The notes beneath the pieces are model-generated. The model saw nothing but the letters and a program-made list of their open reading frames with translations, searched no databases and was not told the origin of the DNA. Positions 1 through 8,681 of a stretch of 13,447 nucleotides of DNA are shown piece by piece. The translations under genes were made by a program, and so were the position numbers. The stretch lies in contig CATOAN010000008.1 in assembly GCA_951394045.1 (NCBI GenBank), forward strand, positions 1-13,447. The letters are read 5' to 3'. Position 1 is the stretch's first letter. Each line of letters begins with the position of its first letter. The stretch is from Nitzschia sp. DOCU1 (taxonomy: Eukaryota > Bacillariophyta > Bacillariophyceae > Bacillariales > Bacillariaceae).

Positions 1-108
1 AAGTGGCTTTCCCTTCCTCTTGTTGGGTGTGCTGCTGGTTGCTGCTGGCGGTACTGCAGCATCTTCTGCAGTCACCATCCTCGATGGCGGTGCGGTCGTA
101 GTCATCAT
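1..108 (-). CDS. Partial N-terminus of an unknown protein, cut by the left window edge
   Basis: On the minus strand, two consecutive ATGs (first at 108) open a frame with no stop through 36 codons to base 1. The peptide begins with Met-Met and a Thr/Ala/Pro-rich stretch and ends in a basic patch (NKRKGKP) that could be part of a nuclear signal. No domain is visible in so short a piece. The complementary plus strand also has an open frame over bases 2-140, ending in TAG, with a hydrophobic reading (FPFLLLGVLLVAAGG...). A plus-strand membrane-protein C-terminus is therefore the rival explanation. I prefer the minus reading because of its ATG start and ordinary composition, but only sequence to the left can decide. 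Confidence 0.35.
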   Translation of the reverse strand, partial: MMTTTAPPSRMVTAEDAAVPPAATSSTPNKRKGKPL

Positions 109-1050
109 TATTTATGGTGAGATGCGATTGTGGAGAGAGTAGGGAGTCGGAACTGAATTGCATTTGTATTGAATCGCATTGGAGGGATGAATTGCAATAC
201 AAGACACGATAAATTTTGAATTCGATTACATTGAACCAAACACGACTAGATCGAATTGCTTTGATTAGATTGACTTGCGGACTTTTGGGGCTGCGGCGCG
301 CCGCACCCGTATGGAAAGGAAGCCGCCGAAACCCTAACGGTTTTAACCTCCCCCCCCTTGCGGACTCTTTTTCCCTCTTCGTATGGAACGAGCCTCAGAC
401 GCGAATTTTTGCGATGTCATTGGTTTTTGGTCTGGCCGGCTGTAGTAAAATGTTGCGATGCACGAATGCCGTCCCCATGCGTCGTGATATTTATCAACCG
501 AGTCAACCCGTACCCCTAGGACTGTCGGAATTGTATACACGACTTCATTAGTCATACAAGTCCATTATACAGAAAGTGTATATTTTTCCGCACTACCCGG
601 CAGTAGTATGCCACGTTATTTGCACGGTGGGATGCCGCCACCGTGGGTACGTTCGGAAATTTATACATCAATTTGTCCGAGCTGTATAATTTTCTGCCCC
701 CACACGAGTAGCAATCGATCGTACGCGAGTAGCAGTTGATTGTACCTGTCGACTTGTTTAATGGCAGTCGTTCAGGGAGCATCAACTCTATTGTAAGTCT
801 ACACTTGGACGGCGACAATGGAACCGAGCTCTGTGCTTGCACCCATTGTGAATTTTGTGTCAGGTTGCCGCCAAGGCACCTGAAAAAGAGCAAATAGGAC
901 AGTGCTGGGTGTCTCTCATAGTAGGAGTCCTAGACAATATCATAGTTGGTGCCCCCGTATGCTAAAGTAGGGCTACCTGTATTGAATTTAAACTAACTTT
1001 GTCTGCTACTAGGGATCATAATACTACCTTACCAATGAGTTCAATGAAAG

Positions 1051-1305
1051 AGTGGTGGGGGGCGACAGCTTTGTAGAGGTAGCAACCAACTATGAAGTGT
1101 AGTTGTTGTTCAGCGCCGGCGGCTTTATAAAAGAAGTGACAGTGATTCAAAGTTGATTGTCGCATTCTTTGCATCCTCTCAAAAGAACAAACAAATCAGT
1201 GGTGGGGCGGCAGCGGCTTCGTAGAGGTAGTGACCAATAATGAAGTGTAGTGTAGTGTAGTGTAGTGTAGTGTAGACCAATTTGAAGTTGATTGTGGCGT
1301 TCGTT
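1051..1305. repeat. Diverged direct duplication, two copies of about 110-120 bp
   Basis: Copy one (1051-1171) and copy two (1198-1305) both begin with AGTGGTGGGG and continue through a shared TAGAGGTAG...ATGAAGTGTAG segment. Both end in a shared AAGTTGATTG segment followed by a G/T-rich end. Over the first 50 or so bases about four in five positions agree. The middle differs: copy two carries the GTGTA microsatellite where copy one has an unrelated stretch. No coding frame is preserved across both copies, so this looks like an old non-coding tandem duplication. Confidence 0.6.
1245..1275. repeat. GTGTA pentanucleotide microsatellite, about six units
   Basis: Six perfect GTGTA units run uninterrupted from 1245, followed by one more G. 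It sits inside the second copy of the duplication, directly after the shared GAAGTGTAG, so it probably expanded from that motif by replication slippage. Length is likely to vary between strains. Confidence 0.9.
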
Positions 1306-1549
1306 GAAAGGAAACAAAATGACGCATGAGTTGAGTAGCAGCGGCGGCGATGGCAGCATCATTGTAGGAGTATATCCGTAGCAAAGGCCACAACATGCCA
1401 TTCGTAGTGATGCTGGCTGGTGAGCAGGTTGTCAAGTTTAAATGAGGATGTTAGTAAAGTGCATAAATTAAAATACTTGCTCCACAATCGAATGCGTTTA
1501 CCTTGGTAACATTGAAGTAGTAATTGAATAACTACTAGCAATCGAATAA

Positions 1550-1625
1550 TAATGCTGCTGCGACCACTGTATAGCGCGAATCAAGGACTTTATACCCATA
1601 CAGCAGTGGTAGGAGTGCAGCATTA
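1550..1625. repeat. Imperfect inverted repeat
   Basis: The left arm (1550-1573) contains TAATGCTGC and ACCACTG. The right arm (1598-1625) contains their complements CAGTGGT and GCAGCATTA in the order required for a foldback. Spacing between the paired blocks differs by a few bases, so the stem would be bulged. Function unknown; could be the relic of a small foldback element. Confidence 0.45.
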
Positions 1626-1755
1626 GTACTCCAGGATTACTTGCAAATGAAGGTTTAAAAGTGAATGGCTTTTTTGTGTTGCGCCATTGTCATCTCCCGA
1701 TGCTCGATGTACGGTCGCATTGGTCACATCCTTCAGTCATGAGTATTGAGTCTTG

Positions 1756-1783
1756 TTATACACAGTGTGCACCATGTGTATAA
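1756..1783. repeat. Perfect 9-bp inverted repeat
   Basis: TTATACACA at 1756-1764 faces TGTGTATAA at 1775-1783 across a 10-base loop. A similar GTATAATTTT string recurs near 684. It could be a short hairpin or a palindromic protein-binding site; with nothing transcribed recognised nearby, I assign no role. Confidence 0.5.
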
Positions 1784-2519
1784 TTTTCCGACTCACTTTA
1801 AGGTACAAATTCTACCTGTTGTTCAGTTTTAAAGTTTTGATTGGCTGATTTAACGTTGATAACCATAATTACACCGGCGAATTACGGTTGATTCGGCCCC
1901 TATTGGGCGGGGAGAACCCGTACATTTTGTACCAGTTCTACGAGAGTCTACTCTTTCCCCATTATCCCTGGGTGCGTGGCCCGTGAGTCGACTGGTGAGT
2001 TGGGTCATTCCTCCGGAGACACGGACCACTATCGAGGTGACGTAATCACACTGACATCCCGCTTGGGCTCTATCGCCGCTCTTTCGAATACACTCGAACC
2101 CGATAGTGGGCAAACATTTAGGGGCAGGAATATCATAGACTGGATCCGTTAATCCTCCATCGCATTCATCACCGCGATGGCCGTTCCGCGTATTTAGACA
2201 TCGCCCAATGGGGGATCATGTGACATTCGCCCACTTCAACGCGCAATTAAATAAATATGCCCTGAAATGCTTTTGCATGCGTGGGATTCTTATGGCAGCA
2301 CGAACTTTATGCCGTGCAAGCACGAGTCTCACCACGGACTCTGATGCATAAAAGTGGTGAAAGTACGGGCACTTCTCTCCTTGTCCCGTGAAAAACGCGA
2401 AGCCAGCTAATAGAGAAGAACCACATGAAACAACCTTACTGCGTATTGTAAAATTCAATTCAACAAAAGGTTTGTGATCGTTATCGACTACTACTAGGGT
2501 CGGGATTACGATATCGACA

Positions 2520-4174
2520 ATGTCAGACCGATCATCGCAACCAGCCCCTAAGCGATGTCGCCTTGAAGATGACGATGAATCGTCGCCAGGCTGTGACCCT
2601 GTTGACTTTTGTGCGCCCTTCTGTCTCGGGGGTTGGATGGGCGCGAAACGCCTGGCTTCTGCATCAAGTCTCAATTGTCAGTCTCCTTATCTTAAAAAAG
2701 AAAGTAAAGATGTTGATCAGGGTTATATTGATCAGCTTTTAGCGTCTGAAATGACGGAGATGAGCTTTGAGGAAAGAGCCAATGCGCTAGATGAAATTCA
2801 TGGGATCTCAAACGAAATCGCTGAAACACCCGACTTTGTCGGATCCAAATTAAACGAATTATCACGAGAGCTGATCGGAATCACATCAAAAGCCGCATAT
2901 AATATGGCTTTATCGATGGCTCCAGGCTATGTCCAAGATCGAAAATTTCTAATAATGTTTCTGCGATCAAAAAGGTTTGACGTGAACATGACAGCGAAAC
3001 GAATAATCAGTCATTTTGAACTCAAGTTGGAGCTCTTTGGAGCTGAAAAATTGGGGCGGCCCATACGAATGGATGATTTGGATGCTGATGAGATGGATAT
3101 TCTGAAGAGAGGGTCTTATCAGGTGCTTCCCAGCATGGATCAGACCGGCAGATTGGTGGCAGTGTTACAAACCCAGCTTATCGCGTTCAAGACTATCGCC
3201 AGCTATACGAGAGTTCACTTTTACCTAATGATGGCCATCATGGAAGATGAACAAGCTCAGCGCAAAGGACTCTCGAAGGTGTTTTGGTCGCACCCTGTCG
3301 ATGGAGCGGGACCTTCCCAACATAATTTATTGTTCTGGCGAACGCAGATCATTGCGGCCCATGGTCTCCCGATACGTTGGGTGTCATATCACATTTGCTC
3401 TGGCGGTGAAGATATAATGTCGTTTATGCGACTTGGTATTGTACTTGCAAGCTCTCAAACAAGAGCGAGGTCCAAAATTCATACAGGTAAGGCATTGCAG
3501 AGTTGGAATGACGAAGTGCTGCTGTTTGAGTACCAGCAGCCTACGTGTTACCCTTCCGCTGCTATTATCTAACATTCTTTTGCTAAGGATCTCCTATTGA
3601 ATGCATGTACGCCCTCGCATCCTACGGTATACCCAAGAAAATTCTTCTCTTTTATGAAAATAACGAACTTTCCATGGAAGTGTGGAGAAACTGGATAAAG
3701 CAGCGGAAGGAGATTGAGACCGGCAGGCTGTTGGAGGATCAAGGGATAACACGTAAGCAAGGAATTTCACAGAAACAGGAAAATTCCTTGGACGATGGAG
3801 AGCAGCCTGGGGGATCTCGATCACCGTCGAATCATCCTCATCACGAGATGTCTGTTTTCTTGGGGAAAAGGTTAAACGAGTTTGCGGGAAGCCCTGGAAA
3901 TGTTTTCCTCCGGAATCTGGTGATCCAACATTCCTCTGAATACGACGCAACCAAGAGTCGAAAGAAGAAGACGGCCATTTCCGACTCGATTGTCGCGGAA
4001 ATTCGAAACAGGGGAGGGTCATTTTTGAAATTCAACGACTCTCGTCAACAATGGGAGGAAGCAAGCACTGCGATAGCTCGAGACAAAGTCGCCCACGCAT
4101 TTCGCAATTTGCGACGCGACATAAAAAACAAAGGCGATCCAGGAGATGCTGTAGAGGAGACGCAGTCAACATAG
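2520..4174 (+). CDS. CRAL-TRIO lipid-binding protein with C-terminal DUF6824-like domain (two exons)
   Basis: Spliced coding sequence is 2520-3486 joined to 3588-4174, giving 517 residues. The ATG at 2520 is the first in frame (context ATCGACAATGTC). Residues 1-60 are polar and acidic. Residues 91-125 carry a DEIHGI...LNELSRELIG region typical of the family, followed by a CRAL-TRIO N-terminal-type helical segment at about 137-173 (DRKFLIMFLRSKRFDV). The CRAL-TRIO fold spans about 185-340 and ends in ECMYALASYGIP, encoded by exon 2. CRAL-TRIO (Sec14-like) domains bind small lipophilic ligands such as phosphoinositides or retinoids. After a Gln/Ser-rich linker, residues about 407-498 match my recollection of stramenopile DUF6824: FLGKR...SPGN, a Lys-rich patch, AISDSIVAEI, RGGSFLKF, a Trp, then a basic helix. 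DUF6824 has no established function. The domain calls are from motif recognition; ligand and location are unknown. Stand-alone gene; no operon context. Confidence 0.85.
3487..3587 (+). other. Intron, 101 nt, phase 1
   Basis: The donor is ACAG|GTAAGG. The acceptor is TTTTGCTAAG|GA, with a branch-like TCTAAC 25-30 bases upstream of it. Splicing after the first base of a Gly codon restores the frame into the ATG-containing stretch at 3605. It also rebuilds the conserved CRAL-TRIO end, with HTG followed by SPIECMYALASYGIP. Unspliced RNA runs in frame for 28 codons and stops at TAA 3570-3572. Confidence 0.88.
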
Positions 4175-4663
4175 CTGCTATGGGCTCTAGAATTAGGCGC
4201 ACCAGCCACCGGCACCCCTCGTATCGATTCGGCTACTAAACGATTTTCTAGATTTTGTTGATGTTTGACAAGCAGCATATTTTTATCCACGAGAAGAGCG
4301 AGGATTATTGACAGATGCCGTCGTTGGTGTCGATAAGAATTGCAGCGGCCGGCTGCCAGATTCACCCGAACGACTCACTCTCAAACAGGAGTAGCAATGT
4401 ACTAAAGGGGCTAGCAAAATGACAATTTTCGATAGTAGTATACTTAAACTTCTATTACAACAACACTATAGGTTCTTCTTCTTGTTCTCGTCTCTCTGGT
4501 TTTCTTTGAGAATCATGACAATATTGGTAGGAAAGAAGACTTGAGGAGGAATATGATGCAGCAGTTGCGGAAAAATGATTCTACCTACCTCCACGATACC
4601 ATGGAACAATGACACAATCATCGTCGTCCTAAATGCAAGAGACTCATTCTGTACTTCCTAGTA
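4175..4663. other. Convergent 3' spacer
   Basis: This lies between the 3' ends of the CRAL-TRIO gene (plus) and the secreted-protein gene (minus), so it should hold both 3' UTRs and polyadenylation regions. I see no credible reading frame or RNA gene. A pyrimidine-rich tract (TTCTTCTTCTTGTTCTCG) lies near 4472-4490. Minus- and plus-strand frames crossing from the CRAL-TRIO gene are shadows. Confidence 0.5.
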
Positions 4664-5299
4664 CTACAACATCCAATGATCGGTAGGTTTGTTGCTGTCA
4701 TTTGGTGGAGCAGGTGGCGTAGTAGGAGAAGGTGGTGGTGGCTGTTGCTGCTCCCCCCGTTGCCATGGCCATCGCCGGCTGTTTGTATTTAATCGTTCTT
4801 CTTCCATGCCACCGAGTACATGGAACCAATGATCCAAATTACGATGAGATACCGTCGGTTCAAACTTGGCCGATCGACGTTCTTGCTCTTGTTTCGTAGT
4901 AGTAGTTGTTGTTGTTGTAATCACCACGACGTCTTCCTCTATGAGTGTAGCAGTGGAACTACTGGTTGTAGTAGAAGCCGTAACAGCACTAGTATCTTGT
5001 TCGGACATTGCTGACGCTGTCAGAGCTGCCATGTCAGCCGCCGCATTCATGGCCATGGCGGTACTATTCCACGAGACATCTTCGTCGGGGCGTTGTTGGT
5101 CGGAATGAAAGGCGATGGCGCTACCAGAACGACGATATGGATGGTAGTGGTGATCTGTAGTAGTGGCAGATGTCGTTGTGGTGCTGGCGGCTGAACCCAC
5201 AAAGGATTCTACCAAGAGAACCAGGCACGATAGAAGCAAAAAGGCTTGCAATCGCGATGTCTTGCTCACCCACTGAATCATCATGAGAGTTGTTGTCAT
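4664..5299 (-). CDS. Secreted or organelle-targeted Ser/Thr/Pro-rich protein, unknown function
   Basis: The frame extends upstream to a TTG at 5338, but the first ATG is at 5299, giving 211 residues. Residues 17-38 form a hydrophobic core (LQAFLLLSCLVLLV) followed by ESFVGSAAS, a good signal peptide. A Phe right after a Ser (S32-F33) would also fit a diatom plastid pre-sequence, whose cleavage site carries Phe at +1, but the match to the ASAFAP-type motif is weak. The mature part is low-complexity: Thr/Ser clusters at 39-48 and 108-117, a Thr run at 128-135, Ala/Met-rich 81-99, and a Gln/Pro-rich tail at 184-199. N78-S-T is a potential N-glycosylation site. A more ordered stretch at about 144-170 (FEPTVSHRNLDHWFHVLGG) is the only candidate conserved piece. 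No catalytic motif is seen. A cell-wall or surface role is conceivable but unproven. Confidence 0.6.
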   Translation of the reverse strand: MTTTLMMIQWVSKTSRLQAFLLLSCLVLLVESFVGSAASTTTTSATTTDHHYHPYRRSGSAIAFHSDQQRPDEDVSWNSTAMAMNAAADMAALTASAMSEQDTSAVTASTTTSSSTATLIEEDVVVITTTTTTTTKQEQERRSAKFEPTVSHRNLDHWFHVLGGMEEERLNTNSRRWPWQRGEQQQPPPPSPTTPPAPPNDSNKPTDHWML

Positions 5300-5544
5300 T
5301 GTGCGATTGATTGCTCCACCAAAGGTTGACGGAAACAATCAATGGCGTGGAAGAAAGAGGGAAGGCAGAGACGGGCAGTGGTGATGACTCGATCCGTCTT
5401 CGTCTGACTTTTTCTTTCTCTCGATCGTGTATCGTAGTGGCACGCCAAAGAAATGGGACACCACTACGCCCCTCTTTCTTCTTCGAAAAAATAAATGATG
5501 GGTGGAGAAGAAGAAAAAGGCATTGGAAAGGCGCGGCTGGCCAC
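5300..5544. promoter_or_regulatory. Divergent upstream region between the secreted-protein gene and the 5545 candidate
   Basis: About 245 bases separate the minus-strand ATG at 5299 from the plus-strand ATG at 5545. The plus strand is rich in GA and CT blocks (GGAAGAAAGAGGGAAGG, CTTTTTCTTTCTCTC, AAGAAGAAAAAGG). No TATA box can be assigned with confidence. Its position makes it the promoter and 5' UTR of the minus gene and, if the 5545 gene is real, a shared bidirectional promoter. Confidence 0.35.
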
Positions 5545-5910
5545 ATGGTCGGAATTCATTGGATAGTTCTCTTGATCGGAACTTCTGCGATCTTTTTGGT
5601 CGCGAATGGTGAGTCATGAGAAAGGATTCCAATCAAAGAAGTCAAAATTTTACTGGTGGATGGACAGACGACAAGCGCTGGAGAATAATTCGCGCGCTCT
5701 TGACTACCTTGACCGCACCGGTTCATACCGTAGTCCAATGCTACTTCTAAAATTGCAAAGATCTCCACTCCTAGTAGGATTGTTCTTGTGCGTACAAACA
5801 TTTCGTTACAAAGGATGTTATGTCTACTTCTCTAAATCTATTTCTCTCAATCGCTGCTTTCTCCTTTCTCAACAGCGACCGGCAGGCATCGTGGTGAACG
5901 GCGGCACTAA
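5545..5910 (+). CDS. Candidate two-exon gene for a 32-aa signal-like peptide
   Basis: The ATG at 5545 (context CCACATGG) begins 21 codons that read as a signal peptide or membrane anchor (MVGIHWIVLLIGTSAIFLVAN). This segment ends at base 5608 against a consensus donor, G|GTGAGT. A strong acceptor follows: a long pyrimidine tract at about 5829-5870 ending CTCAACAG at 5875. Joining 5608 to 5876 adds a short Arg/His-rich tail (ATGRHRGERRH) and a TAA at 5908-5910. Alternative acceptors exist, for example ATGGACAG ending at 5669, which would give a 48-residue product. The strand also has a 107-codon ATG frame from 5606, in a different phase, that I regard as chance. Not recognised; it may equally be the 5' end of a non-coding transcript. 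Confidence 0.25.
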
Positions 5911-6397
5911 ATGTCGTTCCCCCACTTGAAATCGCCGTGCTAACATAGCTCCGTTCAAACGACTCCACTCCAAGTAGAGTGAACCTTGCCATTGCTACTT
6001 CCAATACTTCTACCGAATTGTTGTTGATTTGAATATCTTGCTTTGGCTGGACACAACTGTCTGTAGCGTGTAGCTCGCGATGCCCGTGTTTTGACCCATT
6101 GGACTTTAGTTTGCAGTGTTAAGTACTCCACTTCAGGCTTAAATAATGATATGTCTTAGGACACAAGATGTCGATAGGTCATTTCCCAAAACACGTATCC
6201 AAGAGGCCAAACGTGAATCGAACGACGACGTGTGGATTCGAATGACGAGACGGGGTATCCCATTTTCACCGGATTCGCAGAAGTGACCAGTCATCCGATT
6301 CATTCTCAGTCCATTGCCTCAAGCTAGACCAAGGGGGCGTGAATGCAAGTGTTGCCGTGTTAGCTACCACTACTAATTTAAAGGAAGCACAACGACA
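5911..6397. other. Upstream spacer of the transporter gene
   Basis: No supported gene. The minus-strand frame at 5771-6004 has no domain and overlaps the pyrimidine tract, so it is probably chance. The final 50 or so bases (ACTACTAATTTAAAGGAAGCACAACGACA) lead directly into the transporter ATG and should be its 5' UTR. Core promoter elements cannot be assigned by eye. Confidence 0.45.
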
Positions 6398-8098
6398 ATG
6401 ACTACTAGTGGGTGGATTTTAACCTCCAGTGCCATGGTGGCGATGGTGGCCGTGTTGACCATGAGCGTCCAGAATCCAGAACTCCTTCCGACGTGGCTGG
6501 TGGTCGACTTTGGGACAACTGACCCCACTCTGCTATCGCAATCTTTTCTTATTGTTATTCTATTTACGGTCATGGCTATTCGACTGTGGCAACATCAACA
6601 AGCCAAGGCAATAATTGACGACAAAGATACCGACGCACCGGCGCCGCCAAAATTCGTCAAACCCAGGGCTGTCCTACAACTCCAACGCAAATTCCTGTCA
6701 GTCTTTTGGTTAGTGCGAGTGGCCTTTTGGATGGCAGGCCCGTATTTTTATGCCGCATTCGCGTCCAAAACATTACCCAATGGCGAGCCAATGCCGGTCC
6801 GTATCATCTCGCAAGTGTCCTTGATGGGATATGCAGCGATTGCGTTTTTAGGGCCCATGATGGGACGCATCACTCACACCTATGGCAAAAAAGTGGGAAC
6901 CATTGTGGGGATGCTATTTTATGGTCTAGGGAGTTTTTCGGTCACGTTAGATTCGATACCATTGTTATTTTTGGGACGAGCCTTGGCGGGGATGGGGCAG
7001 AGTTTATTGAGTAATGCTCCTGAATCTTGGTTTGTCTCGGAAGACAAACATCCGGACCTAGATCCGACTGGAAAGTATTTGGGAGAAACCTTTGGAATAG
7101 CCTATTCGTTTGATTCGGTAGTGGCAATTTTGGCGGGACAAATTGCCGAGCTGGCCGCCAAACAAACAGGACCCACGGGGCCCTTTCTCTATTCGCCCGC
7201 CTTTTTGGTTCTGGGGAGTTTGGTCGTTTTGGTACTATGGTCCGAGAGTCGAACAACGACAATCAGTTCGTCCATGAGTAATACCAGTCTATCCAACGGG
7301 GATGGTCATTCCATACCGGATAGTATTCGCGTTATTTTTTCCGACCCGCGCATCTTGTGCTTGGGAATTGTGCAATCCTTTTTTGAAGCCTCCATGTACA
7401 TTTTTGTCATTGCTTGGGCGCCCATGATGAAAGAAACAATTCTCAAGACATTTGGGCAAGGAGTGGGAACTCCATATGGATTGATATTTTCCTGTTTCAT
7501 GGCTGCGTGCATGCTAGGGAGTACTTTGTTTGGGATTGCAATCAAAATTGTTCGATTGGAACGAGCAGTGGCCATGGTTATGGTGACGGCATCACTGTCC
7601 TTGGCCATGTCTTTGTGGGTCACGGATAGTACGCATGGCGGTCGTTTTGCAGTCTTTCAGTTGTTTCTTTCCTATCTGGGGTTTGAAACTTGCGTGGGCA
7701 TGTACTTTCCTTCGACGGGGACTTTGAGGGGAAGCATTCTGCCGGACTCGCATCGATCTGTCATCATGACGCTCTTTGCTGTTCCCTTGAATACCATGGT
7801 AGCCATCGTCTTTTTGCTACTGGACCGACTTGGCCACCGAGGTGGAGTAGCAATCGCTACAGTCGCCGTGGGATTGGCCGCTGTGGTCATGATCATGTTG
7901 GAATACATGCAATCAAAGCGAAAAGAACAGACACGGGCACGATTCAAGACGATTGTACACAAAGCGTCGTTGCTAACAGCAGCTGCGAGCGAATTTTCCC
8001 ATGTGGGAGGAAGTGGGCAACTACATACGGTCAGGGGCAACTTTGATCGGCGGGCTTCGAAATCATCATTTAGCAGTGTCAATTTTCCGACAATATAG
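6398..8098 (+). CDS. Major facilitator transporter, MFSD5 / molybdate-anion transporter (MOT2) family
   Basis: 566 residues, no intron; the ATG at 6398 (ACGACAATGAC) opens directly into the first membrane segment. A further hydrophobic segment lies at about 47-62, then a polar linker (63-98) and the conserved entry region LVRVAFWMAGPYFYAAF (105-121). Loop 2-3 is GRITHTYGKKVG (156-167). Family hallmarks are GRALAGMGQSLLSNAPESWF (193-212), VQSFFEASMYIFVIAWAP (325-342), GLIFSCFMAACMLGS (361-375) and FETCVGMYFPSTGTLRG (429-445), followed by RSVIM...VPLNTMVAI. About twelve membrane segments can be drawn. These match Pfam MFS_5, whose algal member MOT2 moves molybdate and whose animal member is MFSD5. 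Molybdate transport into the cell is the best guess, not proven. It is about 115 residues longer than human MFSD5, mostly in a central loop and a Ser/Arg-rich cytosolic tail (505-566). Confidence 0.88.
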   Translation: MTTSGWILTSSAMVAMVAVLTMSVQNPELLPTWLVVDFGTTDPTLLSQSFLIVILFTVMAIRLWQHQQAKAIIDDKDTDAPAPPKFVKPRAVLQLQRKFLSVFWLVRVAFWMAGPYFYAAFASKTLPNGEPMPVRIISQVSLMGYAAIAFLGPMMGRITHTYGKKVGTIVGMLFYGLGSFSVTLDSIPLLFLGRALAGMGQSLLSNAPESWFVSEDKHPDLDPTGKYLGETFGIAYSFDSVVAILAGQIAELAAKQTGPTGPFLYSPAFLVLGSLVVLVLWSESRTTTISSSMSNTSLSNGDGHSIPDSIRVIFSDPRILCLGIVQSFFEASMYIFVIAWAPMMKETILKTFGQGVGTPYGLIFSCFMAACMLGSTLFGIAIKIVRLERAVAMVMVTASLSLAMSLWVTDSTHGGRFAVFQLFLSYLGFETCVGMYFPSTGTLRGSILPDSHRSVIMTLFAVPLNTMVAIVFLLLDRLGHRGGVAIATVAVGLAAVVMIMLEYMQSKRKEQTRARFKTIVHKASLLTAAASEFSHVGGSGQLHTVRGNFDRRASKSSFSSVNFPTI

Positions 8099-8326
8099 AG
8101 CTCAGTGGGATGGTACCATAGCACCCGAGCTTCTGCTAGCCTCACTAACTCAAAGACGTCATGGTCTTTACAGGGGACGCGGGCTCAAGGCAATGGAGAT
8201 TCCGGGCTGCGATCCATCCCGATCTTCCATCGTCAGGTTGATGCCTTTGAGGACGACTGTACTGTTCGATCCACACGACATCAATGTATCAACGAGCGAG
8301 CGAGCGCAAGCAACTTGTACTTCTCC
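8099..8326. other. 3' flank of the transporter gene
   Basis: This should contain the transporter 3' UTR. A short GAGC reiteration (CGAGCGAGCGAGCGC) sits at about 8293-8307. Open frames passing through start at non-ATG codons or are shifted continuations of the transporter strand; none has recognisable features. Confidence 0.45.
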
Positions 8327-8646
8327 TTATGCTAAACAACGTAACAGCCGAGTAGTGGCCTTGTCCACGCTAGGAATCGTATGATACCATAATTCATAGC
8401 TCTTGCACGATGGCAACAAGGAGAAAAAATGGTGGGAAAAAGCCAACCCATCAGTCTTGGGACAAAAAGATGGAGCGCTTCCCCTTTGATGATGAAGTTC
8501 TCGCACCACACCCTGCAAAATATCGAGCTTGGATCGCAACGTCGTCACAACTTCTTCTTCGTCTACTCATAGATTAGAGATGTGTCATCCATACTAGATT
8601 GAATTTTGGCAGCCGACCGACAATGGCGGTGCACAACGTGCCGCAT
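8327..8646 (-). pseudogene. Decayed or frame-broken short gene, unknown family
   Basis: An ATG at 8646 opens 27 codons (MRHVVHRHCRSAAKIQSSMD...) ending at TAG 8563-8565. One base out of phase, the frame continues as VDEEEVVTTLRSKLDILQ and on for 79 residues to a stop at 8327. A single extra base in the GAG-TAGAC junction would merge both into one protein whose middle looks like a charged amphipathic helix. After about residue 60 the composition becomes less gene-like, and the end overlaps a segment repeated in inverted form at 8998-9015. Family not recognised. It could be a pseudogene, a gene with an unrecognised intron, or a consensus error. Confidence 0.28.
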
Positions 8647-8681
8647 TGTTCGAATGTCACCATATCTTTCACAAAAATGAA

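Larger units (their letters stand above)
109..2519. other. Gene-poor spacer with degenerate repeats
   Basis: No convincing gene was found. The longer open frames here (for example 216-551 plus, 552-893 minus and 1850-2113 minus) start at TTG, not ATG, and show no recognisable composition or domain. The stretch holds AT-rich, GAATTG/GAATCG-like reiterations around 150-270 and an approximate 21-bp tandem duplication at 702-722 and 723-743 (17 of 21 bases equal). It also contains the larger duplication and hairpins listed separately. The last 300 bases or so should include the promoter and 5' UTR of the gene at 2520. Confidence 0.6.

Noticed and set aside
552..893. 113-codon minus-strand frame
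   Set aside because: Starts at TTG, shows no domain and has mixed composition; not supported as a gene.
2216..2674. 152-codon minus-strand frame over the start of the CRAL-TRIO gene
   Set aside because: It overlaps the opposite-strand exon and its upstream region, has no domain, and its Ser run is the complement of an Asp/Glu-coding stretch.
3520..3572. In-frame end of the first CRAL-TRIO exon taken as the true C-terminus
   Set aside because: It lies inside a consensus intron, and only splicing rebuilds the conserved domain end and reaches the second domain.
3594..4022. 142-codon minus-strand frame
   Set aside because: Shadow of the second exon; its residues mirror Lys/Glu codons of the real strand.
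6228..6260. GGATTCGAAT string resembling the complement of a tRNA T-loop
   Set aside because: No cloverleaf could be formed with the neighbouring sequence.
7672..8145. 157-codon minus-strand frame over the transporter
   Set aside because: Antisense shadow of clear MFS coding sequence.
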